Of a stretch of 64,000 nt of DNA, positions 52,966 to 62,847 are shown piece after piece. The notes beneath the pieces are model-generated. The model saw nothing but the letters and a program-made list of their open reading frames with translations, was not told the DNA's origin and ran no database searches. Source of the DNA: Phycisphaerales bacterium (GTDB taxonomy: Bacteria > Planctomycetota > Phycisphaerae > Phycisphaerales > SM1A02); the NCBI GenBank assembly GCA_029246705.1, contig JAQWMQ010000017.1:1-64000 (forward strand). The letters are read 5' to 3'. Position numbers and translations under genes: made by a program. The stretch's first letter is position 1; each line of letters starts with the position of its first letter.

Positions 52966-55265
52966 GGCTGGGCTGCAGGTTCCATTATGCCCGGCGCCGC
53001 AGCCGGGCGGAGGAGAAAAGCGTCGGTCTCGACAAGTTCGATGATCAGACGCTTCAGGGTGGGTTCCTTTTCGATGGAGAGGACCAGTGACTCGAGCATC
53101 GGTTCATCGCGCCGATCGAGTCCCCGTCCGAGGGCATAGGTCGCAAGGTGCCTCGCAAGGGATCGACGGAAGCGTTCTCGACCGATCGCATCCAGCAGGA
53201 CGTCCCGCAGTCCGTCGGGGCCATCGACGGTGCGACCGTCGGGCAGTTCGCCGAGCGCGTCGATCGGAAGCCCGCCATCATCGGTCCGGGGACGCCCCAC
53301 CGCATCGAAGGGCTCGAGCGCGAAGCCGAGTGCATCCATCTGTTCATGACATGCGGCGCATTCGGGATCGTTGCGATGTCGAAGCAACATCTCGCGCAGG
53401 GACAGTTCGCCGGTGATCTTTCCGTCATCGGGCAGTCCCCCGACCCCCGGAGGCGCCGGTGGAGGCGCATCGTCGAGCAGTGCCTCGAGCACCCACTTGC
53501 CCCGCTTGACCGGTGAAGTCCGCGTCGGGTTGCTGGTCGCGACCAGGACGCTGCCATGCCGAAGGACTCCCGTTCCACTGCCGTCGCTCGAATCGAGGAA
53601 GACCTTGCGCATCCGGTTGCCACGCACACCCTCGATCCCGTAGTGACTGGCCAGCGGCTGGTTCAACCAGGTCCAGTTCCCTTTCAGCAGGGTGTCGATC
53701 GAAAGGTCGCGGCGCAGGACGTCATCGAAGAATCGTTCGGTCTCCTCACTCATCAACCCGAGCAACCGTTCATCGACCCCGGGGAAGAGTTCCGAATCGG
53801 GAATCGCATCACGCAACGCACGGATCTGCAGCCATTGGGTCGCGAAGTGCCGGGCGAGGTTGCGGGAACGTGGATGCTCGATCATTCGACGAACCTGTCG
53901 GGCACGACCGTCAGGGTCCTGAAGTTCACCGTTGGCGGCCGCGCGCCGCAGTTCATCATCGGGCATCGTCGACCACAGCAGGTAGGAGAGCCGGGTCGCG
54001 ATCTCCCAGTCGTCGAGTCGTCGTTCGGAGTCACCGGGACCGGGTTCGGCCTCGATCCGGAAGAGGAATCTCGGGTGGACGAGGATCGTCATCAGGCTGG
54101 TGCGCAATCGGTCCCAACCGGGAGCGTCCTCGGCACTGAGTGCGAGCAGTCGATCGACGTCGGAGGGTTCGACCGGCCTGCGCCAGGCGAGGCCGGCGAG
54201 ACTGGTGACCATGCCTCGAAGGGCCGTGGGGTCGCTGGGTGAGCCGAATCGATTCAACAACCGGGCCTGCAACGGGGTCGGGTAGATGCTGCGAAGCGGG
54301 CCTTCCACCTCGATCCATTCCACGACCGCGTTGCGATCACGCTCCGCCGGGTCTTCATGGTCGGGATCGAAGTAGTCGTTGAGGAAGGCCACCTCCACCC
54401 GCCGCACGCCGGCGGACAGCTCGACCTCGACCTCGATCACGCGCGAAACCTCCAGGCCGGTGTCGATCGGAAAGGACTCGATCAATTCGCCGTCGACCCG
54501 GATGCCCATCAACACCGGGTCGGGCCCGGCCTGCTGCCCGCGCACCGTCGAACGAATGACGTAGGGCCCGTCCGCGGGCACGACATGCCGGGCGAACACA
54601 CCGCAACGAGTCGGCAGGAACCAGATCGAACGCTTCAATCCGGCACGACCGATCGGCTCCAGTTCATCAAGCTGTCGGCGACTGGTGCTCGAATCGATTT
54701 CGTCCTCACGTGCGACCACCCCGGCCGATATCGACTCGGCGAGGTCGAAGTACTTCTCGAGCAACAACGGCGGCACCGAAAGCGCGTCGCCGTTGTTGTC
54801 GAAACCGTCCCCGATCTCGTCCGCGGGCAGCTCGCGTTCGATCTGCAGTTGAAAACCAAGAAGGTCACGAATGGTGTTCGCATACTCGTGCCGGCTGAGT
54901 CGCCGGATCGTGGTGCGTGCGGGAGGGCCTCCGGCAGACTCGTCGAGCAGGTCCTCCAGTTGGAGCACCGCGTGGTCGAAGGCCGGCTCATCGGGACGCG
55001 GCTCATCCTCCGGTGGCATGTCGCGCCTCTGGAGTCGGTCGATGATTCGTTCCAACGACGCCGGCACCTCGCCTTGATCGATCCGGTCAAGCACCACCGC
55101 GAGATCAAGATCGGAACGTGCGCGTGATCCTTCATGGCAGTCCAGGCACCAGGTCTCCATGAACGGTCGAAGTTCCATGTCCTGGTCGACCGGGACGGCA
55201 GCCACACCCGAACCGCCGGGCAGCTGGAGAAGTGTCGACATCATGAAGAGAAGAACACTGGTCAT
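52962..55265 (-). CDS. DUF1587/DUF1592/DUF1588/DUF1585 planctomycete cytochrome-type protein
   Basis: 767 residues with an N-terminal signal (VLLFMMSTLLQL). A cytochrome C-like module has CLDCH near residue 40 and MPPEDEPRPD; DUF1587 follows (RRLSRHEYANTIRDLLG, about 120-185), then DUF1592 (about 370-500, with LSYLLWSTMPDDELRRAA), DUF1588 (about 515-620, with NDPECAACHEQMDALGFALEPFD) and DUF1585 near the end. Two CxxCH motifs imply covalent heme outside the cytoplasm. First gene of the long minus-strand operon; overlaps DUF1552 by four bases. It resembles enzymes proposed to oxidise extracellular polymers, but no reaction is proven. Confidence 0.88.
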   Translation of the reverse strand: MTSVLLFMMSTLLQLPGGSGVAAVPVDQDMELRPFMETWCLDCHEGSRARSDLDLAVVLDRIDQGEVPASLERIIDRLQRRDMPPEDEPRPDEPAFDHAVLQLEDLLDESAGGPPARTTIRRLSRHEYANTIRDLLGFQLQIERELPADEIGDGFDNNGDALSVPPLLLEKYFDLAESISAGVVAREDEIDSSTSRRQLDELEPIGRAGLKRSIWFLPTRCGVFARHVVPADGPYVIRSTVRGQQAGPDPVLMGIRVDGELIESFPIDTGLEVSRVIEVEVELSAGVRRVEVAFLNDYFDPDHEDPAERDRNAVVEWIEVEGPLRSIYPTPLQARLLNRFGSPSDPTALRGMVTSLAGLAWRRPVEPSDVDRLLALSAEDAPGWDRLRTSLMTILVHPRFLFRIEAEPGPGDSERRLDDWEIATRLSYLLWSTMPDDELRRAAANGELQDPDGRARQVRRMIEHPRSRNLARHFATQWLQIRALRDAIPDSELFPGVDERLLGLMSEETERFFDDVLRRDLSIDTLLKGNWTWLNQPLASHYGIEGVRGNRMRKVFLDSSDGSGTGVLRHGSVLVATSNPTRTSPVKRGKWVLEALLDDAPPPAPPGVGGLPDDGKITGELSLREMLLRHRNDPECAACHEQMDALGFALEPFDAVGRPRTDDGGLPIDALGELPDGRTVDGPDGLRDVLLDAIGRERFRRSLARHLATYALGRGLDRRDEPMLESLVLSIEKEPTLKRLIIELVETDAFLLRPAAAPGIMEPAAQP

Positions 55266-55426
55266 CTTGTCTTTCGAGGCTATCGGGAGCCTCCAAGGCC
55301 TTCAACGAGGAACCGGCAAGACAAAACCGTCACAGAAGCCGGCAAAGTACTTGCCGCAGACCGTTTACACGACGAAGATCATGGTACTGGCTTCAGAACC
55401 CCACCCCACCCACCAAGATTGCCGAC

Positions 55427-57736
55427 ATGAAGAACTCTCTCATCATTGGTCTCTCGAGCTGCCTTGCCGCCGCAGTCGTCTCCGTGACGAACGCCCTGCC
55501 CCAGGACGAAGGCCCTGCGCGTTTCGACGGACATGCGGTCGTGCGGGCCGAAGTCGATTCGATTCGTGCGCTTCAGACCATGCTCGTGATCTCCCCCGAC
55601 TGCTGGAGCGAGACCATCGGCGTGGGCACGCTCGACTTCCGGATTCCCCCGGACCGCATGAAGGTCCTTGAAGCCAGTGGCATCGATTTCGAGATCCTCA
55701 TCAAGGACGTCCAGGTCCTCATCGACGCCGAGAACGCCTGGCACGCCGACCACCCCTGGCTCCCCGGGGACCTCGGCGATGCCGAAGGCGGACTGGCCGG
55801 TGCCGGGAACACCTTCTTCGACGACTACCGCCGGACCGACGACATCCACGCGTATCTCGAAGGCCTGATGACGCAGTACCCCCAGTTGATCACCCGCGAG
55901 GTCGCGGGCAGCTCGGTGGAAGGCCGGACGATCTGGGTCTACACCATCACCTCCGCGACCGACAACGAGAAGGCGGGGATCTGCGTGAACGGCATGCAGC
56001 ACGCACGCGAGTGGATCAGTCCCATGACCTGCTGCTGGTTGGTGACCGAACTGCTCGAGAACTACGGCAGCAACCCCGAAGTGACCTCCCTGCTGGACGA
56101 GATCGAGTGGTACGTGATGCCGGTGCTGAATCCGGACGGCTATGAACACACCTGGGACGACTACCGACTCTGGCGCAAGAACCGACTCGACAACGGCGAC
56201 GGCACCTTCGGGGTCGACCTCAACCGCAACTGGAACGCCAACTGGGGCGGCGAAGGCGCCAGCGGAAGCACCAACAGCGACATCTACTATGGAACCGCTC
56301 CCTTCAGCGAGCCGGAGACCCGCGCACTGCGCGACTGGATCCTCGCGCATCCGAACATCTCCGCCCACGTCGATGTCCACTCCTACTCGCAGCTGATGCT
56401 CTATCCCTACGGCTATTCGAACGGCGTACCGGAGGGCGCGGACGGCACCTGCCTCGAGTCACTCGCGGTGGACATGGTGAACGCGATCTACTCGCAGTAC
56501 TTCAAGAGCTACACCCCCCAACCCGCGCACGACCTGTACATCGCTTCCGGAACCGCCCAGGACTGGACCTACGACGGGGCCAACTGCCTCTCCTACACGA
56601 TCGAACTTCGCGATACCGGCGAATTCGGCTTCATCCTGCCCGCGGACCAGATCCGACCCACCGGCGAGGAGAACTTCCTCGCGTTCAAGCAGCTCGGCCG
56701 CGCGGTCAGGGACCAGCTCTACGTCGCGCTGCCTGACGGTTGGCCGGGCATCCTCGAGGCCGGGGCACCCACCCCGGTGGTGGTCGACATCGCGCAGACC
56801 TGGGATCGTTCGGGCCAGATCGCCAGCGCTTCCCTGCAGTACCGCATCGATGGCGGCGACTGGGAATCAGGCGCCATGTCCGACCAGGGTGGCGGTCGAT
56901 TCGTCGCGACGATTCCCGCAGTGGGCTGCGACGAGATCGTCGAGAGCCGGATCGAGGTGCTCGGCACCTCCGGCATCGTCACCAACTGGCCGCCGCAAGG
57001 CGGAACGCTCGATTCGATCGGTCGGGAGACCATGGTCCTCTTCGTCGACACCTTCGAGAACGACCTGGGCTGGACGGTGGTGAACGACGACGAGCTCACC
57101 GACGGCGCGTTCGAACGCGGCGTGCCCGTGGGCTTCGGCGACCGAGGCGACCCCGCCGAGGACTTCGACGGTTCGGGGCAGCTCTACGGAACCAACCTGG
57201 CCGATGGCAACACCGATGTCGACGGCGGCGGAACCGAACTCATCTCACCACTGCTGGACGGCAGCAGCCCGGGTTCGGAACTGGTGTACGCACGCTTCTT
57301 CTCCAACAACGCAGGCGGGTCACCCTTCCAGGACGTGATGACCGTCAGCATCTCCGGTGACGGTGGCAGCAACTGGAGCACCCTCGAAGTCGTCGGTCCC
57401 GACGGCACGGAAGCGGCGGGCGGCTGGTACCAGCAGAGATGGAACCTCTCCGAGCTGCCGACCGTGGGCCTGAGCGACCAGATCCGAATCCGCTTTCGCG
57501 CGGAGGATATCGGTGATGGTTCCGTGGTCGAAGCGGCTGTGGATGACGTGCGGATAGAAATCAGCGAATGCGTCACCGTTCCCGGTGACGTCAACGGTGA
57601 CGGCCTGGTCGACGGGCAGGACCTCAGCGAACTGCTCGGAAGCTGGGGTGCGTGCAGTGGTTGCGTGGTCGATCTCAACTTCGACGGAGTGGTCGACGGC
57701 ATGGACCTGAGCATCATGCTGGCCTTCTGGAGCTGA
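55427..57736 (+). CDS. Secreted M14 zinc carboxypeptidase with propeptide and dockerin-like C-terminus
   Basis: 769 residues. A signal peptide (LSSCLAAAVVSVTNA) leads into a propeptide-like region (about 30-110, ending FEILIKDVQVLIDAENAW) as in A/B-type carboxypeptidases. The M14 catalytic domain (about 140-430) has the zinc ligands in NGMQHAREW (His and Glu) and DVHSYSQ (His), the substrate Arg in LNRNWNANWG and the catalytic Glu in YTIELRDTGEFG. A C-terminal beta-sandwich (about 530-700) precedes the dockerin-like tail GDVNGDGLVDGQDLSELLGSWG. It removes C-terminal residues from peptides outside the cell. Divergent from the minus-strand operon. Confidence 0.92.
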   Translation: MKNSLIIGLSSCLAAAVVSVTNALPQDEGPARFDGHAVVRAEVDSIRALQTMLVISPDCWSETIGVGTLDFRIPPDRMKVLEASGIDFEILIKDVQVLIDAENAWHADHPWLPGDLGDAEGGLAGAGNTFFDDYRRTDDIHAYLEGLMTQYPQLITREVAGSSVEGRTIWVYTITSATDNEKAGICVNGMQHAREWISPMTCCWLVTELLENYGSNPEVTSLLDEIEWYVMPVLNPDGYEHTWDDYRLWRKNRLDNGDGTFGVDLNRNWNANWGGEGASGSTNSDIYYGTAPFSEPETRALRDWILAHPNISAHVDVHSYSQLMLYPYGYSNGVPEGADGTCLESLAVDMVNAIYSQYFKSYTPQPAHDLYIASGTAQDWTYDGANCLSYTIELRDTGEFGFILPADQIRPTGEENFLAFKQLGRAVRDQLYVALPDGWPGILEAGAPTPVVVDIAQTWDRSGQIASASLQYRIDGGDWESGAMSDQGGGRFVATIPAVGCDEIVESRIEVLGTSGIVTNWPPQGGTLDSIGRETMVLFVDTFENDLGWTVVNDDELTDGAFERGVPVGFGDRGDPAEDFDGSGQLYGTNLADGNTDVDGGGTELISPLLDGSSPGSELVYARFFSNNAGGSPFQDVMTVSISGDGGSNWSTLEVVGPDGTEAAGGWYQQRWNLSELPTVGLSDQIRIRFRAEDIGDGSVVEAAVDDVRIEISECVTVPGDVNGDGLVDGQDLSELLGSWGACSGCVVDLNFDGVVDGMDLSIMLAFWS

Positions 57737-57826
57737 CCCCCCGGCATCGATCCGAGGTTTCGCGCGGTCAGCTTTAAGTATCGCCCGCGGTTTTCAACAT
57801 GGACCACGGCAAACTGGGACACTGGT

Positions 57827-59923
57827 GTGATGAACATCAGACCCTGCCATGCCGCCGTGTTGGCCACCTTGGTGGCTGCTTCCCCGCTCTGCGCCGACAT
57901 CACGATGCCGTCGGTCTTCTCCGATCACATGGTGCTGCAGCGCGACCTGCCCCTGGAAATCTGGGGGACCGCCGAACCGGGCAGCCGCATCAGGGTCAAC
58001 TTGATCTCGAGCCAGCCCAAGGGGGTGAAGGGGCAGGTATTCGACCTGCAGGCTGGACCCGACGGTCGCTGGCAAACACGGATGAATGCGATTTCGGAGA
58101 CCGAGCACACCTGGAGACTCGAGGTCATCGAGAAGTCCGGCGAGGGTCCGTACAGCAAAGCCAAGGTGCTCTCCTCGCTGGCGTTCGAGGATGTCCTCAT
58201 CGGCGAAGTCTGGTTGTGCGGCGGACAGTCGAACATGGAATGGGTCATGAACTCGGTCGGCACGACGCCGGAGCAGAAGGCGGGGATGAACCACCCCACC
58301 ATCCGGCTGATCAAGGCGCCCCACGTCCTCGCCACCGAACCCCAGGACGACATCGATGCGGAGTGGCAGGTCTGCACCCCGAAGACCGTCGGGAACTGGA
58401 GCGCGGTCGGCCTGTACTTCGGGCTCGCACTGCAGAGTGAACTCGACGTCCCGATCGGACTGATCTCGAGCAACTGGGGCGGCACCCGGATCGAACCGTG
58501 GATCGAGCGCGCGGATCTCGCCGCACATCCGAGGTTCGCCAAACGCACCATGAAACTCCAGGCCGGGATCGACGACTACAACTCGATGGACGACGCGACC
58601 CGTCGCCGCAAGGTCGAGCAGGCGAACCGGGGCTTCAACGAGAAGGCCGAGGGTTACTGGCAGGAGATCCTCGCCACGGACCCCGGCGCGAAGAACCAGT
58701 GGATGAAGCCCGACCTTAACGACAGCGGTTGGGGGGAGATGAAACTCCCCGGCAACTGGGAACAACGAGAGGATTCACTGAAGAACTTCGACGGAACGGT
58801 CTGGTTCCGAAGGGATATCAAGATCCCCGCGGACTGGAAGAACTCCCCGCTCATCATCGAACTGGGACGAATCGATGATTCGGATCGCACCTGGTTCGAC
58901 GGAAACCTCGTCGGAACGACCACCAACAAGCACACCGGCGCACGCCGCTACAAGGTGAAGAGCAAGATGGTCGACGCCGGCAAGGCGAACATCACGGTAT
59001 GCGCACTCGACCCGCACGGCGGAGGCGGCTTCAGCGGTGGCGCGATGAAACTGATGCGAGCCGACGGACAGGGCCCGGTGATCGAACTCGCCGGTGACTG
59101 GAAGTGGAAGCGCGGGGTCGCCACCACGAACAGCGGACCCAACCGAGTCACCGAGCCGATCAATCCCGGCATGACCCCGCAGTCCGCGGGCACCCTGCAC
59201 GCTGCGATGATCGCACCGTTCGTTCCCTACACGCTTCGAGGTGCGATCTGGTACCAGGGCGAATCGAATGCCGGGGAACCCGACGAGTACCGGGATCTCA
59301 TGCCGCTGCTGATCGAGTCGTGGCGCGAGGACTTCGGTGACCACCTCGCCTTCGGCATCGTCCAACTCGCAGCCTACAAGGCCGTCTCACAGAATCCGGA
59401 CGAGGGCGACTGGGCCTACCTTCGGGATGCCCAACTTGAAGCTGCACGCACCGTTGAGAACACCGGCATCGCGATCACCACCGATGTGGGCAACGCGACC
59501 GACATTCACCCGAAGAACAAGAAGGCGGTCGGCGATCGACTCGCCGGATGGGCGCTTCATGATGTCTACCACCGGGAGAATGCGATCCCCAGCAGCCCCA
59601 TCTACAGGAGCGCGCAAACCGAGGGCGGAATGATGATGCTCAGCTTCGATCACGCCCAAGGGGGCCTTCGGAGCAGTGACGGAGGAAAGAAAATCGACGG
59701 TTTTGCCATCGCAGGCCCCGATGGCAGCTTCGTATGGGCCGATGCCATGGTTACCGGACCAGAAACGGTGCAGGTCTGGTCGAACGAGGTGCCTGACCCG
59801 CGTATCGTTCGATACGCATGGCAGAACAATCCGGTGCGGGCGAATCTCGTCGGCGGAACCGGACTGCCTGCCTCACCCTTCCGAACCGATCAACCAGCGA
59901 GCAAGCAAGCAGGCAGCCGATGA
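57827..59923 (+). CDS. Sialate O-acetylesterase (SGNH-type)
   Basis: 698 residues with a signal peptide (AVLATLVAASPLCA). The SGNH motifs are complete: block I VWLCGGQSNMEW with the Ser, block III AIWYQGESNAGEPDEY, and DIHPKNKKAVGDRLAGWAL with the catalytic Asp-His. Between them is a beta-galactosidase-like jelly roll (GTVWFRRDIKIP to CALDPHGGGGFSGG). The enzyme removes O-acetyl groups from sialic acids or related sugars outside the cytoplasm. Its stop overlaps the start of the next gene by four bases, so the two are cotranscribed. Confidence 0.9.
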   Translation: MMNIRPCHAAVLATLVAASPLCADITMPSVFSDHMVLQRDLPLEIWGTAEPGSRIRVNLISSQPKGVKGQVFDLQAGPDGRWQTRMNAISETEHTWRLEVIEKSGEGPYSKAKVLSSLAFEDVLIGEVWLCGGQSNMEWVMNSVGTTPEQKAGMNHPTIRLIKAPHVLATEPQDDIDAEWQVCTPKTVGNWSAVGLYFGLALQSELDVPIGLISSNWGGTRIEPWIERADLAAHPRFAKRTMKLQAGIDDYNSMDDATRRRKVEQANRGFNEKAEGYWQEILATDPGAKNQWMKPDLNDSGWGEMKLPGNWEQREDSLKNFDGTVWFRRDIKIPADWKNSPLIIELGRIDDSDRTWFDGNLVGTTTNKHTGARRYKVKSKMVDAGKANITVCALDPHGGGGFSGGAMKLMRADGQGPVIELAGDWKWKRGVATTNSGPNRVTEPINPGMTPQSAGTLHAAMIAPFVPYTLRGAIWYQGESNAGEPDEYRDLMPLLIESWREDFGDHLAFGIVQLAAYKAVSQNPDEGDWAYLRDAQLEAARTVENTGIAITTDVGNATDIHPKNKKAVGDRLAGWALHDVYHRENAIPSSPIYRSAQTEGGMMMLSFDHAQGGLRSSDGGKKIDGFAIAGPDGSFVWADAMVTGPETVQVWSNEVPDPRIVRYAWQNNPVRANLVGGTGLPASPFRTDQPASKQAGSR

Positions 59924-60462
59924 GCTCCAGACACCCGGGACCGAACCTAGACGTGGCGATCATCACCGAGCGTGATTCCACCGTCGTCGCCCACAAGCTC
60001 GCCAGTGATCCGGAAGGCGTCGCTGCAACCGGCTCGGATGCACCCTTCGACGGCGCCGCCCTGGAACGACTCATACGCAGTGCCATAGATTCCGGTGCAC
60101 AGCTCTGGCGAGTCAGGGTCGGTGACGACCTCTTCGGTGCGGTGGTCGGGGACGACCCCTTCGCACTCGGCGAGGAGCGCATGTTCATATGGCTGGACCC
60201 CCGACATCGGGGCGACGACCTCGGCATCAAGCTCGTCGCGGAGACCATTCGCCGGCTTGGCGAGATGGGTCGGGAACGCGTGATCGCGAAGCCACCACGA
60301 TCGAACTACGCGGCTCTGCGAATCCTCAACGCGCTCGAGTTCATCTACGTGGGGGAGGAACCGGTCGAACAGGAAGACAGCGAACCGCGCATTCGCTACG
60401 AACGCGGAACGCGTGGCGGCCCGGGCGTGGGTGGCCTGGGACAGGAATCCCCCAGGTCGTGA
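59920..60462 (+). CDS. GNAT-like acetyltransferase fold protein
   Basis: 180 residues from the ATG at 59920, which overlaps the stop of the esterase gene by four bases. The middle of the protein reads like a GNAT fold: EERMFIWLDPRHRGDDLGIKL, with an acetyl-CoA-loop-like RGDDLG in place of the standard RGxGxG, then SNYAALRILNALEFIYVGEE. The C-terminal 25 residues are Gly/Arg-rich. Activity is uncertain because the CoA loop is atypical. Cotranscribed with the esterase; a role in recognising or modifying the released sugar or its amine is possible but not shown. Confidence 0.6.
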   Translation: MSSRHPGPNLDVAIITERDSTVVAHKLASDPEGVAATGSDAPFDGAALERLIRSAIDSGAQLWRVRVGDDLFGAVVGDDPFALGEERMFIWLDPRHRGDDLGIKLVAETIRRLGEMGRERVIAKPPRSNYAALRILNALEFIYVGEEPVEQEDSEPRIRYERGTRGGPGVGGLGQESPRS

Positions 60463-60477
60463 ACGATGACCGAAGCC

Positions 60478-61698
60478 TCAGCGGGCTTCGACCATCCAGA
60501 GTGCACCAGGCCCCTGCTCACTGCCCTCGAAGCTCGTGGCGTAGAGCTCACCGGCGTTGTCCTCACCGAAACTCGAGATCAGTGATCCGTTCTTCTTGAG
60601 GACGACCTTCGGTTCCGAGTAACCCTCGCCGACTTCACGCATGCCCCAGACGGTTCCGTAGGCGTAGTCCGCGAAGAGATACACCCCGTCCAGCTGGGGA
60701 TACCTGCTTCCGCGATAGACGTTTCCGCCGGTCACCGAAAGGCCTTCCCGATGCCGATACTCGGCGACGGGCTCGATGAATTCGGTCGCATCGCCTTCAC
60801 GTGCGCGCCGGAACGGGTGACGTCCCTCGCGGATGTTCCAACCGTAGTTGCCACCTCGCTCGACGATGTCGATCTCTTCCCACTTGTTCTGCCCGACATC
60901 CCCGGCCCAGAGCTTCCCGGTCTTCGGATCGAAGCTCATGCGCCAGATGTTCCGCAGCCCGTAGGCCCAGATCTCACCGCGGGCATCGGCGTCGCCGACG
61001 AACGGATTGTCCGAGGGGATCGCATACGCAAGATCCCCCTGCTTCTTCGAGACGTCGATCCGCAGGACCTTCGCCAGCAGGGAGGAGAGATCCTGACCGT
61101 AGTTGTGGGGATCGTTGGCCGCACCACCATCACCGACCGCGAGGTACAGCATGCCATCGGGACCGAAGAGAACCGTTCCACCGTTGTGGTTCCAGTAGGG
61201 CTCGGCGATCTCGAGCAGCACTTCCTCGGAGTCGGGATCGAACTTCTTTCGGTCGTCATCCATCTTGAATCGGCTGAGCACGGCCCGACGCGGCTTGGAA
61301 CCGGACTTGGCTGCGGTGTAGTAGAAGTAGACCTCGTTGTTCTTCTTGAAGTCCGGGTGGAACGCGATCGAAAGCAGTCCTTCTTCGTTGCTGCGGGCAT
61401 TGACGCGATCGGTGATGTCGATGACCAGTTCCGATTCCTTGCTTGTGGTGTCACTGCCATCGACGGTGCGGATCCGGCCGAACTGCTCGACGACGTACAG
61501 CACGTCGTCCCGATCGGGTCGTGACACGATCTGGACGGGACGACGGACCGTCACGCCCGGCCAGGCGCGGGTCAAACGAATCTCGGGTATCCCCTTGCCG
61601 TCGGCATCAGCGGGTTCATCCTGTGCGAAGGACGATCCCGTCCACACGAAGACGAGGGTCAGGGCGAAAAGCAGCATTGATCGGAATTGAGTGCGCAT
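60478..61698 (-). CDS. PQQ-dependent sugar dehydrogenase (GSDH/sorbosone type)
   Basis: 406 residues with a signal peptide ending at GSSFAQ. The GSDH beta-propeller is complete: WPGVTVRRPVQIVSRPD, YVVEQFGRIRTVD, EEGLLSIAFHPDFKKNNEVY, NHNGGTVLFGPDGMLYLAVGD, AYGLRNIWRMSFDP and GGNVYRGSRYPQLDGVYLFAD. It probably oxidises an aldose outside the cytoplasm using PQQ. It converges with the GNAT-like gene (15 bases between stops). Confidence 0.88.
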   Translation of the reverse strand: MRTQFRSMLLFALTLVFVWTGSSFAQDEPADADGKGIPEIRLTRAWPGVTVRRPVQIVSRPDRDDVLYVVEQFGRIRTVDGSDTTSKESELVIDITDRVNARSNEEGLLSIAFHPDFKKNNEVYFYYTAAKSGSKPRRAVLSRFKMDDDRKKFDPDSEEVLLEIAEPYWNHNGGTVLFGPDGMLYLAVGDGGAANDPHNYGQDLSSLLAKVLRIDVSKKQGDLAYAIPSDNPFVGDADARGEIWAYGLRNIWRMSFDPKTGKLWAGDVGQNKWEEIDIVERGGNYGWNIREGRHPFRRAREGDATEFIEPVAEYRHREGLSVTGGNVYRGSRYPQLDGVYLFADYAYGTVWGMREVGEGYSEPKVVLKKNGSLISSFGEDNAGELYATSFEGSEQGPGALWMVEAR

Positions 61699-61814
61699 GG
61701 TTTCCTCTTGATGAGTGGCGAGGCCCCAAGATAACCACCCTTGACTGGCAGAGTCACGCCGATCGAAGGATCATTCGATAAGCTCTTCTCTTCCAATTAC
61801 ACGGAGCCATTTCC

Positions 61815-62039
61815 ATGCGAACCCTGAACTTCCCCGCAGCGACCGGATGCCTTCTTGCCTGCATTCTTGTTGCCTGCTGCGCCCCCGAACCGGGCTTCGA
61901 TCCCGGGAGCCAACCGGAAGGCGAGCCCGCCGCGGCCGGACTGCCCGGCGAGGCGATCGACCCCCAGTTCGAATATGCGGAGATGCCCTACGACGGGAAC
62001 GAGGATCCCGGCGCGGACATTCCCGGCATCGATCCCTGA
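61815..62039 (+). CDS. Small proline/acidic-rich lipoprotein, unknown
   Basis: 74 residues. A signal peptide ends in LVACC, a lipobox with two Cys, so the mature protein is about 50 residues, rich in Pro, Glu, Gly and Asp, with no predicted fold. A promoter-like region and GGAG precede the ATG. Between two genes on the opposite strand. Function unknown. Confidence 0.65.
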   Translation: MRTLNFPAATGCLLACILVACCAPEPGFDPGSQPEGEPAAAGLPGEAIDPQFEYAEMPYDGNEDPGADIPGIDP

Positions 62040-62059
62040 GCTGGCGCGAAACGGATCAC

Positions 62060-62809
62060 TCAGTCGAGGGACTGTTCCTGGTCATTGAGCGCATCCAGGC
62101 GCTTGCGGATCTTCATGACGTCGTCCGGGGTGAACCCCTGCAGCACCGCCGACGCCAGGGCATTGCCTACGTTCAAGCGCCCCAGTTCGACCGAACCGTC
62201 GGCTTCGATGGTCAGGTCGTCGATGCCGAGATCGGTGGCGATCTCGAGGGCGGCGGCGATGTGCCCCTGCATCTCCGGAGAGTCAGGTTGCTCGACGAGT
62301 GCTGCGATCACCCGGACGGTCGTCATCAACAGATCCTCGTCGACCAGGCGGCTCTGCGAGATGAGGTTCATGACGGCCTCGATCGAACCCTGTGAATTCC
62401 GGCTGACCGGGACGACCGTCCCATTGAACCGGATGCTACGGCCACGGATGTTCGCGATCGCCGCCGCGAAGGCACGACCGTCACGAACCGAAGCGAAGCC
62501 GAAGCTCTCTGCATCCCCGCGGGACGCCGGGGAATCGACCCGTTCGACGACCTGAAGCGAATCGCCATCCTCGGTGCGACGCATGGAGCGCGCACCCAGG
62601 TCGTGGAGCGCCCACAGCCCAGCCTGGACGACCGGATCCTCGAGCCCCCGACCTTCGGCCTGGAGCCGGCCCACGTGCAGGGCATAGAGGTCGTCGACGG
62701 ACCGCTGGTCATCGGCATCGTCGAAGACAAGTGCGGTGATCGCCTCGAACGCCGGGCGCTTCTGGATGTTGAGCTGGACGACCGTTCCGTCTAGTTCGAT
62801 GGTGGGCAT
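62060..62809 (-). CDS. Hypothetical protein
   Basis: 249 residues from the ATG at 62809, with GGAG four bases upstream. No signal peptide or membrane segment. It begins MPTIELDGTVVQLNIQKRP and is rich in helices in the second half (NLISQSRLVDEDLLMTTVRV, ALASAVLQGFTPDDVMKIRK). I do not recognise the family. It lies 38 bases downstream of the partial Sel1 protein gene on the same strand, so the two may be cotranscribed. Confidence 0.6.
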   Translation of the reverse strand: MPTIELDGTVVQLNIQKRPAFEAITALVFDDADDQRSVDDLYALHVGRLQAEGRGLEDPVVQAGLWALHDLGARSMRRTEDGDSLQVVERVDSPASRGDAESFGFASVRDGRAFAAAIANIRGRSIRFNGTVVPVSRNSQGSIEAVMNLISQSRLVDEDLLMTTVRVIAALVEQPDSPEMQGHIAAALEIATDLGIDDLTIEADGSVELGRLNVGNALASAVLQGFTPDDVMKIRKRLDALNDQEQSLD

Positions 62810-62847
62810 GGGTACTCCGATGATTCGAATCGATCTCTGGGGCGAGC

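Noticed and set aside
60478-62039. Plus-strand frames opposite the PQQ dehydrogenase
   Set aside because: Shadow frames; the minus-strand gene has a signal peptide and complete propeller motifs.
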